DNA of 64,000 nucleotides from Streptomyces echinatus (GTDB lineage: Bacteria; Actinomycetota; Actinomycetes; Streptomycetales; Streptomycetaceae), in assembly GCF_014203595.1 (NCBI RefSeq), contig NZ_JACHJK010000003.1, forward strand, positions 558,001 to 622,000. Reading direction: 5' to 3'. Each line of letters opens with the position of its first letter. Position 1 is the stretch's first letter. The notes beneath the pieces were generated by a model. That model was not told the origin of the DNA, searched no databases, and was given only the letters and a program-made list of their open reading frames with translations. This document shows positions 44,155 through 52,976 of this stretch, piece after piece. The position numbers and the translations under genes were made by a program.

Positions 44155-45045
44155 ATGACGACTCAACACGAGATACTCGAAGCCGCGCTGGCCCAGATCA
44201 CCGCCGGTTATGTGTTCCCCGAAAAGACGGCCGCCATCGACGCGGCGATCCGGCGTCGGCTGGACGAAGGCGCATATCGGGATCTGGACGTGCGGGAGTT
44301 GTGCGAGCGAGTCACGGACGACCTCCAGAAGGTCTGTCCGGACAGACATCTGCGGCTGTTGTGGACCGAGGAACCACAGTCGATGAACGAGGAGCCGGAG
44401 GCCGTCGCTCACGCTCGGTTCGCGCGGTACGCCAGGGAGAGCAACTACGGCATCCGGCGAGTGGAGCAGCTCGACGACAACATCGGCTACCTCGACCTGC
44501 GCATGGTCGCCCCTGCCGATCTGGGTGGTCCCGCGATCGCTGCCGCCATGCAACTCCTCGCTCCCACCGAGGCACTGGTCATCGACCTGCGGCAGTGCCG
44601 GGGCGGTTCACCGGAAGGCGTGCAGTTGTGGTGCAGCTACTTCTTCGCTGACGACGGGGTACACCTGAACGACATCTACCAGCGGGCCACTGACTCGACC
44701 CGCCAGTACTGGACCCTCGGGCACCTCGCCGCACCGCGCTACCTGGACCGCCCGGTCACCGTGCTGACCAGCGACCTCACCTTCTCCGGCGGAGAGGAGC
44801 TGGCGTACAACCTGAAGGTGCTGGGGCGCGCCACCCTGATCGGCCAGACCACCCGCGGTGGCGCCCACCCCACGGACCGTATTCCCGTCGCCCCGCACGT
44901 CACCGTGGCCGTTCCCGCCGCCCGCTCGATCAACCCGGTCACCGGCACCAACTGGGAAGGCGTCGGTGTCGAGCCCGACCTGGCCGTCGAGGCCGGCGAC
45001 GCGCTGAAAGCGGCGCTGGAGCACCTGCGCACGCTGATCGGCTGA
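44155..45045 (+). CDS. S41-family peptidase (tail-specific protease-like)
   Basis: 296 residues, no signal peptide. The N-terminal helical region is followed by the S41 core: IGYLDLRMVAP, EALVIDLRQCRGGSPEGV and VLTSDLTFSGGEELAYNLKV, with the catalytic serine in TFSGGEE, and a PVTGTNWEGVGVEPDL ending of IRBP-type proteins. TACCAT at 44142-44147 is a -10 box eight bases before ATG 44155, so the message is probably leaderless. Being cytosolic is unusual for S41 peptidases but common in this IRBP-like group. Confidence 0.87.
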   Translation: MTTQHEILEAALAQITAGYVFPEKTAAIDAAIRRRLDEGAYRDLDVRELCERVTDDLQKVCPDRHLRLLWTEEPQSMNEEPEAVAHARFARYARESNYGIRRVEQLDDNIGYLDLRMVAPADLGGPAIAAAMQLLAPTEALVIDLRQCRGGSPEGVQLWCSYFFADDGVHLNDIYQRATDSTRQYWTLGHLAAPRYLDRPVTVLTSDLTFSGGEELAYNLKVLGRATLIGQTTRGGAHPTDRIPVAPHVTVAVPAARSINPVTGTNWEGVGVEPDLAVEAGDALKAALEHLRTLIG

Positions 45046-45470
45046 GCAGCGTTCGACGCTTTGCGGCTATGCGGCGGTGAGGCCGGACGAACCACGCCAG
45101 CTGTCCTCCGGTGGTCCGTCCCTGGGGCAGGATGCTGCCCCAGGGGGTCGCGGCTTGGATGACACGACCGAAGGCGGCCCGGCTCAGGATCGTAGGCGCG
45201 CCGCCGGGGGCCGTGAGGCGGATCTGAAGGCCGGCCGCGTCGGTGGTGATCCGGGTCATCGCAGCGCCGGGCGCAGGCTCACGGCGACGGCCTGTGCGCC
45301 GACATCGTGCGCAACGGGTGCCGGCATACAGCTGTCGGCACTGCAACGTCGGCATTGCAACGTCGGTGGAGCATGACGGCTGGTCAGCGGCTCCTTGTCA
45401 GAACTGCGTTGTCAGTGGTGGGCGATACGTTCGAGGTCTTGGAACCGCTGTTGCACGACAGGAGTGGACG
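45046..45470. other. Upstream region of macro-UDG-ART gene with 14-bp repeats
   Basis: About 425 bases. A 14-bp unit GTCGGCAYTGCAAC is repeated about 2.5 times (45334-45368), and TTGTCAG occurs at 45395 and 45409, again 14 bases apart. These may be operators or iterons for the gene at 45471. A minus-strand frame from ATG 45259 was considered weak and not accepted. Other content is unassigned. Confidence 0.5.
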
Positions 45471-47888
45471 ATGACCGAGAGCACTGTGCTGCCCGCGCTC
45501 AGGGTGGTGCTGACGGACGTCAACGAGCGTGTGGTGGAGGCGTGGCGCGCCGCGTTCGCCGACACCCCCGGCATCGAGATCCGCAAGGGCTCGATCCTCG
45601 ACGAGGACGTCGACGCCTGGGTCACCCCCACGAACTCCCGGGGCCGGATGGACGGCGGGGTCGACGCCGTCATCAAGCGATACCTGGGGTCCGGCATCCA
45701 GGTGCGCGTCCAGCGGGCGATCCGCGACCGGTTCGCCGGCCCCATGCCGGTGGGCAGCGCGGTCTGCGTCCCGTCCGGCGCGACCGTCCCCCGGTACCTG
45801 ATATCGACGCCGACGATGGTGCGGTCCTCGCAGAACGTGAGCGCCACGCTGAACGTGGCGCTGGCCTGCGCGGCCGCTTTCCAGGCCGTCCACCGGCAGA
45901 ACCGCAAGAAGCCGGGCAGTATCCGGTCCGTGGCACTGGTCGGCATGGGAGCGCAGACCGGCCAGGTGCCGGCCCGGGTGTGCGCCAATCTGATGTGGAC
46001 CGGCTACACGCTCTTCCACGACCACTGGTTCGAGGACGACGACGAGCTGCGGTCCACGATCACCTCCCAGCTCCACGGGATCGAGAACGCGCCCGTCGAC
46101 CAGCGGGTACGCATCGTGCCGCCGGCGGCCGTCACGCCCGTCGCCCCCGCGCCGGCGCCGGCGCCCGAGACTGCCGCTCCCGCTCCCTCCGCCGCCCCCT
46201 CCTCTCCTTCTGCCACGACGAGCGAGAGCGCCTCCGCGATGACCGGATCCACGACCGGCGCCCCGGCTCCGGGCCAGCCGCTGCAGCCCCATCCCGATGC
46301 GAACGACCCCCTCGCCCTGACCGAGCTCTTCGACGGCGGCGGGGAGGCCTGGCTCCCGCTGCTGAAGCCGGTCATCGAAGCGCAGCCGGACGCCGCACGG
46401 TTCATCGGGAAGAGCCGCAGCCATGAGGTGGTCCCGGTCCGCGAGCTGACGTTCCAGGCGCTCAAACCGAACCCGCCGCACAAGTGGAAGGTCGTGGTCT
46501 TCGGTCAGAACCCGTACCCGCGGCCGGAGAGCGCCACCGGCATTGCCATGTTCGACAACACATTCAGCGACTGGAAGGACAGCCAGTTCGGCCGGGTAGT
46601 CAGCATCCGGTGCCTCATCAAGGCGGCGGCGATGTGGAAGTACGGCATCGCCAAGAAGACCCCGATCGCCGACGTGCGGGCGCTGCTGAAGGAGCGGGAC
46701 ACGGTCCAGCCGCCGGAGTGGTTCCAGGCGATGCTGACGCAGGGTGTGCTCCTGCTGAACGCGTCGCTGACCGCGAGCGGTGACGGGGCGATGGGTGCCG
46801 ACCAGCACACGGCGTTCTGGCGGCCGGTCGCCGAACGGATCGTCGAGGAGATCCTCAAGGCCAAGCAGGACGCGGCCGAGGAGGACCGCGGGGTGGTGTT
46901 CGCGTGGTGGGGGGCGCACGCCCGCAGCCTGAAGCGGGTCGTCCTGCGACTCCAGCAGAAGTACCCGGACGTCGAGGTCCGCCACCTCGACCACGCGAAC
47001 CCGGCGGCACAGGGCGACATCTTCTGCGAGGGCGACCACTTCGCCCAGGTCAACGACGCCCTGGCCTCACTGGGCGCCGAGCGCATCGACTGGCTGCCGA
47101 GCAAGGGGTGGAACGTGCCGGCGGCCGGCTCGGGCGGTGCGGACGGGGGCGTCTCGGCGCGCATGGGCGCTTTCATCGAGTCGACCATGAATCTGCACCA
47201 GCTGTACCTGGAGCGCCTCACCAGCGTCAAGGACGAGGGCCTGGTCCTGCCCACGATCACCGGTGTCTTCGACACCCCGCTGATGGACTTCCAGGACGCC
47301 GTCGCCCCGGTCTCCGCGGCGCTGTCCGGGCTCACCGGGCACATCCGGCGCTCCCGGGACTTCGGCAAGCTGCGCGCGGACCAGGCGGCCGGCGGCGGCC
47401 TGTCCGCCGACGCGATCGCCGCGCTCCACCTCTACACCTGTGAGTCAGCCTTCTACCGCGAGATCAACAGCGTGCTGCGCTCCCCCGACCGCACCAGGGT
47501 CACGCCGTACCTGCCGTACCTGCGGCTGCTGTTCTCGGCGGTCTCGGAGCTGCCGGCCTACACGCAGCCGTTGTGGCGTGGGGTGTCGCTGGATCTTCGG
47601 GCGCAGTATCCGGTGGGCGGGACGGTGACCTGGTGGGGCGTCTCCTCGTGTACCTCCGAACTGAACGTGGCCAGGTCCTTCTTGGGCAGTCGCGGCAAAC
47701 GGACCCTCTTCGAGGTGACGCCTGCCCGGGCGGTCGGGATCAAGAGCTTCTCCGCCTTCACCGGCGAGGAGGAATACATCCTCACACCGGGTACCCAGCT
47801 CAAGGTGACGGAGGTGAAGAGCGAGCCCCGCGGGCTGTGCACGGTCCGGCTGAGCGAGGTCACGGACGGCGCTCCCGTGGTGTCCTGA
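45471..47888 (+). CDS. Macro - uracil-DNA glycosylase-like - ADP-ribosyltransferase fusion
   Basis: 805 residues. Residues about 10-217 form a macro domain (DAWVTPTNSRGRMDGGVDAV with N55, then VALVGMGAQTGQVPARVCAN). A Pro/Ala/Ser linker spans 218-275. Residues about 283-548 resemble family-1 uracil-DNA glycosylase: VVVFGQNPYPRPESATGIAM (344-361), GVLLLNASLT, FAWWGAHARSL and HLDHANPAA. The GQDPYH motif is changed to GQNPYP, so the catalytic Asp is Asn347; this could alter or remove activity. Residues about 643-785 form an ADP-ribosyltransferase: R703 in LWRGVS, S725-T728 in WWGVSSCT and the ExE pair E766/E768 in GEEEYILTPGT. AGGAG precedes ATG 45471. Inferred role: writing and recognising ADP-ribose on DNA or protein. 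Confidence 0.87.
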   Translation: MTESTVLPALRVVLTDVNERVVEAWRAAFADTPGIEIRKGSILDEDVDAWVTPTNSRGRMDGGVDAVIKRYLGSGIQVRVQRAIRDRFAGPMPVGSAVCVPSGATVPRYLISTPTMVRSSQNVSATLNVALACAAAFQAVHRQNRKKPGSIRSVALVGMGAQTGQVPARVCANLMWTGYTLFHDHWFEDDDELRSTITSQLHGIENAPVDQRVRIVPPAAVTPVAPAPAPAPETAAPAPSAAPSSPSATTSESASAMTGSTTGAPAPGQPLQPHPDANDPLALTELFDGGGEAWLPLLKPVIEAQPDAARFIGKSRSHEVVPVRELTFQALKPNPPHKWKVVVFGQNPYPRPESATGIAMFDNTFSDWKDSQFGRVVSIRCLIKAAAMWKYGIAKKTPIADVRALLKERDTVQPPEWFQAMLTQGVLLLNASLTASGDGAMGADQHTAFWRPVAERIVEEILKAKQDAAEEDRGVVFAWWGAHARSLKRVVLRLQQKYPDVEVRHLDHANPAAQGDIFCEGDHFAQVNDALASLGAERIDWLPSKGWNVPAAGSGGADGGVSARMGAFIESTMNLHQLYLERLTSVKDEGLVLPTITGVFDTPLMDFQDAVAPVSAALSGLTGHIRRSRDFGKLRADQAAGGGLSADAIAALHLYTCESAFYREINSVLRSPDRTRVTPYLPYLRLLFSAVSELPAYTQPLWRGVSLDLRAQYPVGGTVTWWGVSSCTSELNVARSFLGSRGKRTLFEVTPARAVGIKSFSAFTGEEEYILTPGTQLKVTEVKSEPRGLCTVRLSEVTDGAPVVS

Positions 47889-47943
47889 ACCGCGCCACAG
47901 CCGCACTCATCGCGGTGTCCGCGCTCGCACTGACTGGCCCGGT

Positions 47944-48793
47944 TCAGGGCTGGGGCGCGTACTCCACGTAGAGCGGGGTGGCCGTGACGAGGCGCACCTT
48001 CTCCTCTCCGCCGTTGCCGTGCAGGTCCGTCCGGGACGTGATGCGCGCGTAGCCGCGCATCCAGGCGGCGGTCTCCGGGACGAAGGCCTCGTCCAGCAGG
48101 CGCACGGTCATCCTCAGCCCTGTGGCGAAGTTGCGGTGCTGGTAGACGATGCGCAACGAGGTGCGGCCCAGTTTTCCGCGACAGCTCGTCGTTGCGCAGG
48201 AGGCGGTCACTGAGGTCCGGCAGCAGGCGCTCCACCGTCTGGTCCTCCAGGCTGAAGCTCTGCCCGGCGAGCCGGTACAGGTAGGACGAGTCGGAGGCGA
48301 CGTGGAACTCCTCCGGTTCGGACCGGTCGAGTTCCGCCTGTACATCCAGCCGGACCGGTGAGGATCCCTCCATGCCGAGCAGGTGTTCCCGGGACCCGTG
48401 CAGGAGCAGCCGGACCGAGCCTCCCGTCGGGTAGTGCGGGGACCGTACTCCCGAGTCCAGGAAGAGGACGGCCGATCGGAAGTACTTGTCGTCCATCACC
48501 CGGTAGTTCAGGGGTGCCTCGAACAAGGCCCAGGACCCGGCGCCCACGCTGTCGTCGGCGAACCATCCGGCCGCCCGGTCCCCCCGCTCGAACTCGTCGA
48601 TCACCTCGTCCACGGTGAGCGTCACGGGCCCCGCGGTGGCCTCCCGGCCGGCCACCTTGGCTCGGCCGAAGGGCGGGAACGCCAGTTCGCCCACGAAACC
48701 GAGGCGGCGCCGCCAGCGGGGCCGGCCGACATCGCCGTTGGACTCGGTGAATTGCCTGAGCTTCCTCTTCGAGAGGTAGACGAACTCGCGCAC
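47944..48793 (-). pseudogene. Frameshifted hypothetical protein, convergent with the macro fusion
   Basis: From GTG 48793 the frame encodes MREFVYLSKRKLRQFTESNG and about 205 residues without any domain I recognise (VTLTVDEVIDEFERGD, YFRSAVLFLDSGVRS). At about 48175 the frame breaks: CGGAAAACTGG carries one A too many. The next frame continues sensibly (KLGRTSLRIVYQHRNF, RMTVRLLDEAFVPETAAWM) to a stop at 47944. Total length minus one base is 849, giving 282 residues. Either a real frameshift or a sequencing error in the A-run. Confidence 0.65.
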
Positions 48794-48931
48794 CGGCTTC
48801 CCCCTGCAAGAAGGTATTCGACAAGCGCCTGTCCGGGCTGACGATGCGACGGACCGCCGGCCTCTCCCCCGGCGAGGCCAAGACCGCAGCCATGAATTGA
48901 CGAAACGTCAGATCAGTCAAGTCGCAGGTGG

Positions 48932-49135
48932 GTGCTCGACTTACTGTTGTGGTCACCAGGTGCCGTCGGGTGCCCCGTATGCTTGGCCCTGGTCTTCCGC
49001 AACAGAGGTCCACTCGCGCTTCACCACGAGGTGATCGAGAGGTCCCTCGTCGTGGAGGCCTGGTCAGTCGACCGGGTACTCATCGGACACCGCGGAGGAC
49101 CAGATGATGGGGGAAGTTCCCGCCTCATCGGATGA
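48932..49135 (+). CDS. Possible small ORF
   Basis: 67 residues from GTG 48932 (MLDLLLWSPGAVGCPVCLAL then VFRN), no ribosome site and no recognised family. It overlaps the better-supported 49104 ORF by 32 bases. Kept only as a low-confidence candidate in a gap of about 310 bases (48794-49103) that holds nothing else recognisable. Confidence 0.25.
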   Translation: MLDLLLWSPGAVGCPVCLALVFRNRGPLALHHEVIERSLVVEAWSVDRVLIGHRGGPDDGGSSRLIG

Positions 49136-49259
49136 GACGGACGAGCAGCAGGCCGCCGAGCGGCGCCGGGGACGGCGTCGAAGGCTCGGGCAGGTCCTGC
49201 TCGACTGGTCGCCGGTGCTGGCGAAACTCACCACCATCGTGATGCAGCAGCTCTCCTGA
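49104..49259 (+). CDS. 51-residue basic peptide
   Basis: A short frame, MMGEVPASSDETDEQQ then an arginine-rich RRRGRRRRLGQ and a hydrophobic helix LLDWSPVLAKLTTIVMQQL. GGAGGA (49094-49099) is ideally placed before ATG 49104/49107. A strong hairpin terminator follows 40 bases after the stop, so this is a compact transcription unit. Basic segment plus amphipathic helix suggests membrane or nucleic-acid contact, but no function is known. Confidence 0.5.
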   Translation: MMGEVPASSDETDEQQAAERRRGRRRRLGQVLLDWSPVLAKLTTIVMQQLS

Positions 49260-49787
49260 CGGAGAGAAGTGGAAGCGGGTCGTACGCGTCCGGGCAAGCA
49301 GGAAGCCCGGTCGGGATCTAGGCGACCGGGCTTCCTGGTGTATCACGGCGGAGGGCCTCTGACCTGGGTTGCAGCCCGGAGAAGGGGCCCTTTCCACGTG
49401 GGCTTGGTGACTACCCACGACACCCCGATCGTACCGTCTCCCGTCGCTTGACCAACAAGCGACGACAAGATGTTGGTTCAGCTATACGAGAGCGTCTTTC
49501 GGAATGCAGCTGTACGCGGGTGCTTTCCGAGGTTCCCATACCTTCTCTGGTGGGCGCAGCCCGCACGAGCACGGTCGTGCGGGTACACCCGCGCCCCATG
49601 CCCAGGCCGCCGGCGCAGGAGCCGTGCGCATAGGCCTCCGCCAGGCCGTCGTCGTCCTGATCCGCGCCGTCACCGCGCCGCGCACCAACTGACGCGTCAT
49701 GCGCGCCCCGACGTACGGCGCGTGAACCTGTAAGCGGTCGCTGACACCCCTTCACCATTCTATTCAAGTTTGACTAGAGTGTGCGGT
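49260..49787. other. Non-coding interval with repeats and hairpin
   Basis: About 530 bases. After the terminator at 49299-49337, two imperfect direct repeats occur (CAGCTATACGAGAGCG at 49479 and CAGCTGTACGCGGGTG at 49507, about 28 bases apart), then a 9-bp hairpin CCCGCACGA/TCGTGCGGG at 49560-49583. TAGAGT (49775-49780) is a likely -10 box for the next gene. Small frames here (49448-49633, 49504-49692) were not convincing. Confidence 0.5.
49299..49337 (+). terminator. 15-bp stem terminator
   Basis: CAGGAAGCCCGGTCG and CGACCGGGCTTCCTG pair perfectly around the nine-base loop GGATCTAGG. It closes the small gene at 49104-49259. Confidence 0.85.
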
Positions 49788-50489
49788 GTGAGCGAGAAGA
49801 CGATTCCGATCCTGCCGTGTCGGACCATCCAGCCCGTTCTCGACTTCTACATGGCCCTCGGGTTCGAGGTGACCTTCCAGCAGAGGAGCCCCAATCCGTA
49901 CGCAGCCGTCCAGCGCGGCGGCATCCAGCTCCACTTCTTCGGGATGAGGCACTACGAGCCGGCCGAGTCATTCAGTACGTGCCTCATCCAGACCGACGAC
50001 GTCGACAAGCTGCACGAGACCTTTCGGACGAGGCTGAAGGCGACGTACGGGCGAGCACCGGTCCGTGGACTGCCGCGCATCGGGCCGCTGAAGAACACGT
50101 CACACGGAGTGCGGCAGTTCCTCATGACCGATCCGGGCGGCAACTGCATCCGCATAGGGCAGCAGACGAGCGACGACCAGCATCACCGCCCCGCCCCCAA
50201 GGAGACCTTCGCCCGGGCCGTGCACCACGCCTCCCTCCTTGCCGACTCCAAGGAGGACCTGGCGGGCGCCGCGAAGATCATCGATCGGGCGCTGCGCCTA
50301 CAGGACGAGCGGCCCACGCCTGTGCAGCTGCTTCAGCTTCTCGTACTGCGTGCTGACGTCGCCACTCGTGTCGGCGACGAAGAAGCCGCGAGGTCCGCGA
50401 TTGCCGCGGCCACCGCAGTCCACCTGACCTCGGAGGAGCGGGAGTCCGTGCACGACGACCTCCAGCGCCTCACGCAGTTGCTGGGGTGA
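49788..50489 (+). CDS. VOC-family (bleomycin-resistance-like) protein with helical C-terminal domain
   Basis: 233 residues. Residues 1-125 are a glyoxalase/bleomycin-resistance fold: ILPCRTIQPVLDFYMALGFE, GGIQLHFFGMRHYEPAES, and FLMTDPGGNCIRIGQ at the end of the ShBle-type domain. Residues 140-233 are helical and TPR-like (LAGAAKIIDRALRLQDERPT, ARSAIAAATAVHL). GTG 49788 lies eight bases beyond a TAGAGT box, so it is probably leaderless. It may bind a drug or catalyse on a metal; the extension is unusual. Confidence 0.83.
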   Translation: MSEKTIPILPCRTIQPVLDFYMALGFEVTFQQRSPNPYAAVQRGGIQLHFFGMRHYEPAESFSTCLIQTDDVDKLHETFRTRLKATYGRAPVRGLPRIGPLKNTSHGVRQFLMTDPGGNCIRIGQQTSDDQHHRPAPKETFARAVHHASLLADSKEDLAGAAKIIDRALRLQDERPTPVQLLQLLVLRADVATRVGDEEAARSAIAAATAVHLTSEERESVHDDLQRLTQLLG

Positions 50490-50671
50490 GGGCCGGCAAC
50501 ACGCGGGAAGCGTGCGCGCCGGACCAGCTCAGGCTCAAGGCCGCACCAGGAGCACTGATCGGCGGCTACCTGTTCCGGCGCCGCCTCGTCGCCGCGATGG
50601 CCAAGACCGCAGAATGGTGATCGCCCCGGATGTGCTCGGTTCTGCCGACGGCTGACAAGGCCAAGCGGCCA
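50490..50671. other. Short gap after VOC gene
   Basis: A 44-codon frame starting GTG 50487 and overlapping the VOC stop (GTGA) is too weak to accept. No hairpin seen. Confidence 0.35.
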
Positions 50672-50825
50672 AGAGACCAGCCGGGCTGTCGAGAGGAACT
50701 TCGCCTGGCCGCACCCATTCAAGCGGCTTCGGATCCGCTACGAGATACGTGCCGACCTAGCCCTCGTACTGCTCCAACCCGCCTTCGGCATCGACTGCTT
50801 GAGACGACTCTGCGACTCGTGCTGA
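50672..50825 (+). pseudogene. IS5-family transposase C-terminal remnant
   Basis: About 50 codons end in RAVERNFAWPHPFKRLRIRY then EIRADLALVLLQPAFGIDCL, close to the VERTFAWLHxFRRLRIRYERRADIHxALLxLACSLIxLRRL ending of IS5-type DDE transposases. Everything upstream, including the catalytic DD residues, is missing and no terminal inverted repeats were seen. A fossil of a past insertion. Confidence 0.68.
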
Positions 50826-50839
50826 CTGACGACGGCACC

Positions 50840-51643
50840 TCAGTCTGCTCGCGGGGCCAGGCTGAGGAACTTCATGCCGTACGGGTACAGCCAAGGGCTG
50901 TGGTCACCGTCTCGGAGTCGGTCGAGCGCGATCAGCGCGTCGGCCGCGGTCTTGCAGCGCGGATGGCGCGTGGCGAAGGTGGCGATGCGGACTCGCTGGG
51001 TGGGCAGCCAGGCGGCGATCACCTGGGGGTCGCCGTCGTACCACCACGTGAACCGGAAGTCCTCCCAGAGAAGGTCGGTCGCCCAGTCGAGGGCGAGGCG
51101 GACGAGCCCGGCGTCCGCCTCGGGCCCGGCAAGCCCGGCGATGTGCTCCAGCCACGGCTCCATGTCACCCGTCGCGTGAGCGATTCCTTCCAGGAGGTCA
51201 GTGACAGCCATAGAGGGCAGACCATCAGTCAGAGCGATCGTCAGCAGTGCTCGTAAGGCCTTTTCGACAACGGCGCGTTCGGGCGCAGGCCAGTCAGCGA
51301 GCTTCGCCCCGTGCTGCCCGAGACGACCGATCTCCGCAGACGGGTCGGCGCTGGCACCGTCCGGCCCCCAGTAGCGCAGCGCACGAGGCATGAGACGACG
51401 CCAGAGAACGGGGTACTGGTCCGCTTCCCAGTGGCTGACGACCTCACGCATGAAATGCCCGAGGAGATCGTCTGGTACGGCAGCGGGATCGCCACCGAGA
51501 ATGCGCAGCTCCGACTCCGGGGTGCAGTAAGTGCAGCCGCCCACCGGGCGGTCGAGTTCGGGAGGTGATGAGAAGACCCTGTCAGCCTCGGCCAGCGTGT
51601 TCCGCCACATTGTGTACGGGTCGAAGTCAAGACGACCGTTCAT
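50840..51643 (-). CDS. Hypothetical protein
   Basis: 267 residues, apparently intact. The only notable motif is a GGCTYCTPESEL segment (CxxC) near residue 36, possibly a metal knuckle; the rest is helical with many tryptophans (RFTWWYDGDPQVIAAWLPTQ). Family not recognised. No signal or membrane segment. Confidence 0.65.
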   Translation of the reverse strand: MNGRLDFDPYTMWRNTLAEADRVFSSPPELDRPVGGCTYCTPESELRILGGDPAAVPDDLLGHFMREVVSHWEADQYPVLWRRLMPRALRYWGPDGASADPSAEIGRLGQHGAKLADWPAPERAVVEKALRALLTIALTDGLPSMAVTDLLEGIAHATGDMEPWLEHIAGLAGPEADAGLVRLALDWATDLLWEDFRFTWWYDGDPQVIAAWLPTQRVRIATFATRHPRCKTAADALIALDRLRDGDHSPWLYPYGMKFLSLAPRAD

Positions 51644-51734
51644 GCTACGACCTACCGAGGGGACTCCGCGCAGGGAAACCTGGCGAAGAGAGGGACCCTA
51701 CCACTCGGCGATGTTGGATTCCCGAGTGCGGCCG

Positions 51735-52079
51735 TCACCTGTCCGTGTTCGGGGGCGGTGGGGTGACACCCAGTGTCCGTCGGGCGTCCAGCCATACCCT
51801 CTCGAACTCCTCGGCCGAGATCGCGTCGGCGCCAAGCGCCTTCTCCCACCCCGTGATCCTGCCCTCGAAGACACGGCCGTACCGCTGCTCGTACCGGCTC
51901 ACCGTGGGGATGTCAGCGCGCTCCTGAAGCCGGAGAATCTCCTCCAGCGAGGCGGCGAGCACCGGGGTGCCGTCATCGCCTCGCAGGTCCACTTGCCGGA
52001 GAACCGACCCCGCCTCATCACCCTCGAAGTGCTGCCACAGGTCTCGGGCCTCGTCATACGTGCGGATCCACATCACCAT
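51735..52079 (-). CDS. Hypothetical protein
   Basis: About 114 residues beginning MVMWIRTYDEARDLWQHFEG, without a domain I recognise. GGGAGC lies before ATG 52079; a longer start at 52190 would add about 37 residues. No signal or membrane segment. It lies between two minus-strand genes and may share their transcript. Confidence 0.55.
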   Translation of the reverse strand: MVMWIRTYDEARDLWQHFEGDEAGSVLRQVDLRGDDGTPVLAASLEEILRLQERADIPTVSRYEQRYGRVFEGRITGWEKALGADAISAEEFERVWLDARRTLGVTPPPPNTDR

Positions 52080-52266
52080 GGCACCACGCTCCCGCAGGCG
52101 ATACTGCTCTTCCGGTACGCCACGCGTGCGGCCACGAACGATTTCCGGCCCGGCAACGAACTCGGCATGGCGTGACACGCGGACGTCCATGTCGGCGTGG
52201 GTGGAGATGATCTCGGAGAGAGCCTCCTGGTCGACCCGTTCTGCCCGGGGCTGGCAGACGAGCCGG

Positions 52267-52830
52267 CTAGTGCGCCACGCGGTGGCGGAGGTAGACGACG
52301 CCTGAGCCGAAGGTGCGGGTCTCGACGAGTTCGAGGTCCACCCGGCGCTCGTGCTGGGGGAAGAACGGAATGCCGCCGCCGACCAGCACCGGGTAGACCA
52401 AGGCCCGGTACTCGTCGATCAGGTCCGATGCGGCTGCCTCGGCGGCGAGGGTCGCGCCGCCGATCGCGATGTCACCCTCCCCCGGCTCGGCTCGCAATCG
52501 CTCGATCTCCTCGGCCGGACCGCCGGAAGCCAGGCGGGCATGGCCCTGCACCGCCGACAGCGTGGTGGAGAACACCACCTTGGGGAGCGGTTTCCAGAGC
52601 GCGGCCCACTCGAGCATGGAGTCGTCGAGCGATGGATCCTGATCGGCGGTCTCCCAGTACAGCATCGTCTCGTAGAGCCGTCGGCCCAACAGGTGGACGC
52701 CGACCTCTCGGATTTCGTCGATCCAGAAGCGAAACACCTCCTCGTCGGGTGCCGTCCAGTCGAAGCCGCCGTCCGGCCCGACGATGTAGCCGTCGAGCGA
52801 GACGTTCATCGAATAGGTCACGCTGCGCAT
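52267..52830 (-). CDS. Dihydrofolate-reductase/RibD-C-like protein
   Basis: 187 residues. SVTYSMNVSLDGYIVGPDGG is the typical opening of RibD C-terminal/DHFR-like reductases, then LLGRRLYETMLYWE, and DIAIGGATLAAEAAASDLID with a C-terminal YPVLVGGGIPFF. GGAGG precedes ATG 52830. Substrate unknown; a second member of the superfamily is at 42.3 kb. Confidence 0.9.
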   Translation of the reverse strand: MRSVTYSMNVSLDGYIVGPDGGFDWTAPDEEVFRFWIDEIREVGVHLLGRRLYETMLYWETADQDPSLDDSMLEWAALWKPLPKVVFSTTLSAVQGHARLASGGPAEEIERLRAEPGEGDIAIGGATLAAEAAASDLIDEYRALVYPVLVGGGIPFFPQHERRVDLELVETRTFGSGVVYLRHRVAH

Positions 52831-52976
52831 GAAGAGGCCTCCTCTGTGGTTCGACAGTACGACCGCCGGACGCCGCGGAACTCATCGCGGCACGCGGAAT
52901 CCTGGCCGAGTGACCGGGGAGGGCACGGACCGGGGAGGGCCAGTCGTAGCGGCCGTGGTTGGCTGCGGACCATGCC

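Noticed and set aside
45057..45259. Minus-strand frame from ATG 45259 (RITTDAAGLQIRLTAPGG...)
   Set aside because: Reads sensibly for about 65 codons, but no homology is recognised, the ribosome site is weak and it runs on into the antisense of the S41 gene.
49299..49337. tRNA or riboswitch
   Set aside because: The long stem with a nine-base loop lacks cloverleaf arms and conserved bases; it fits a terminator.
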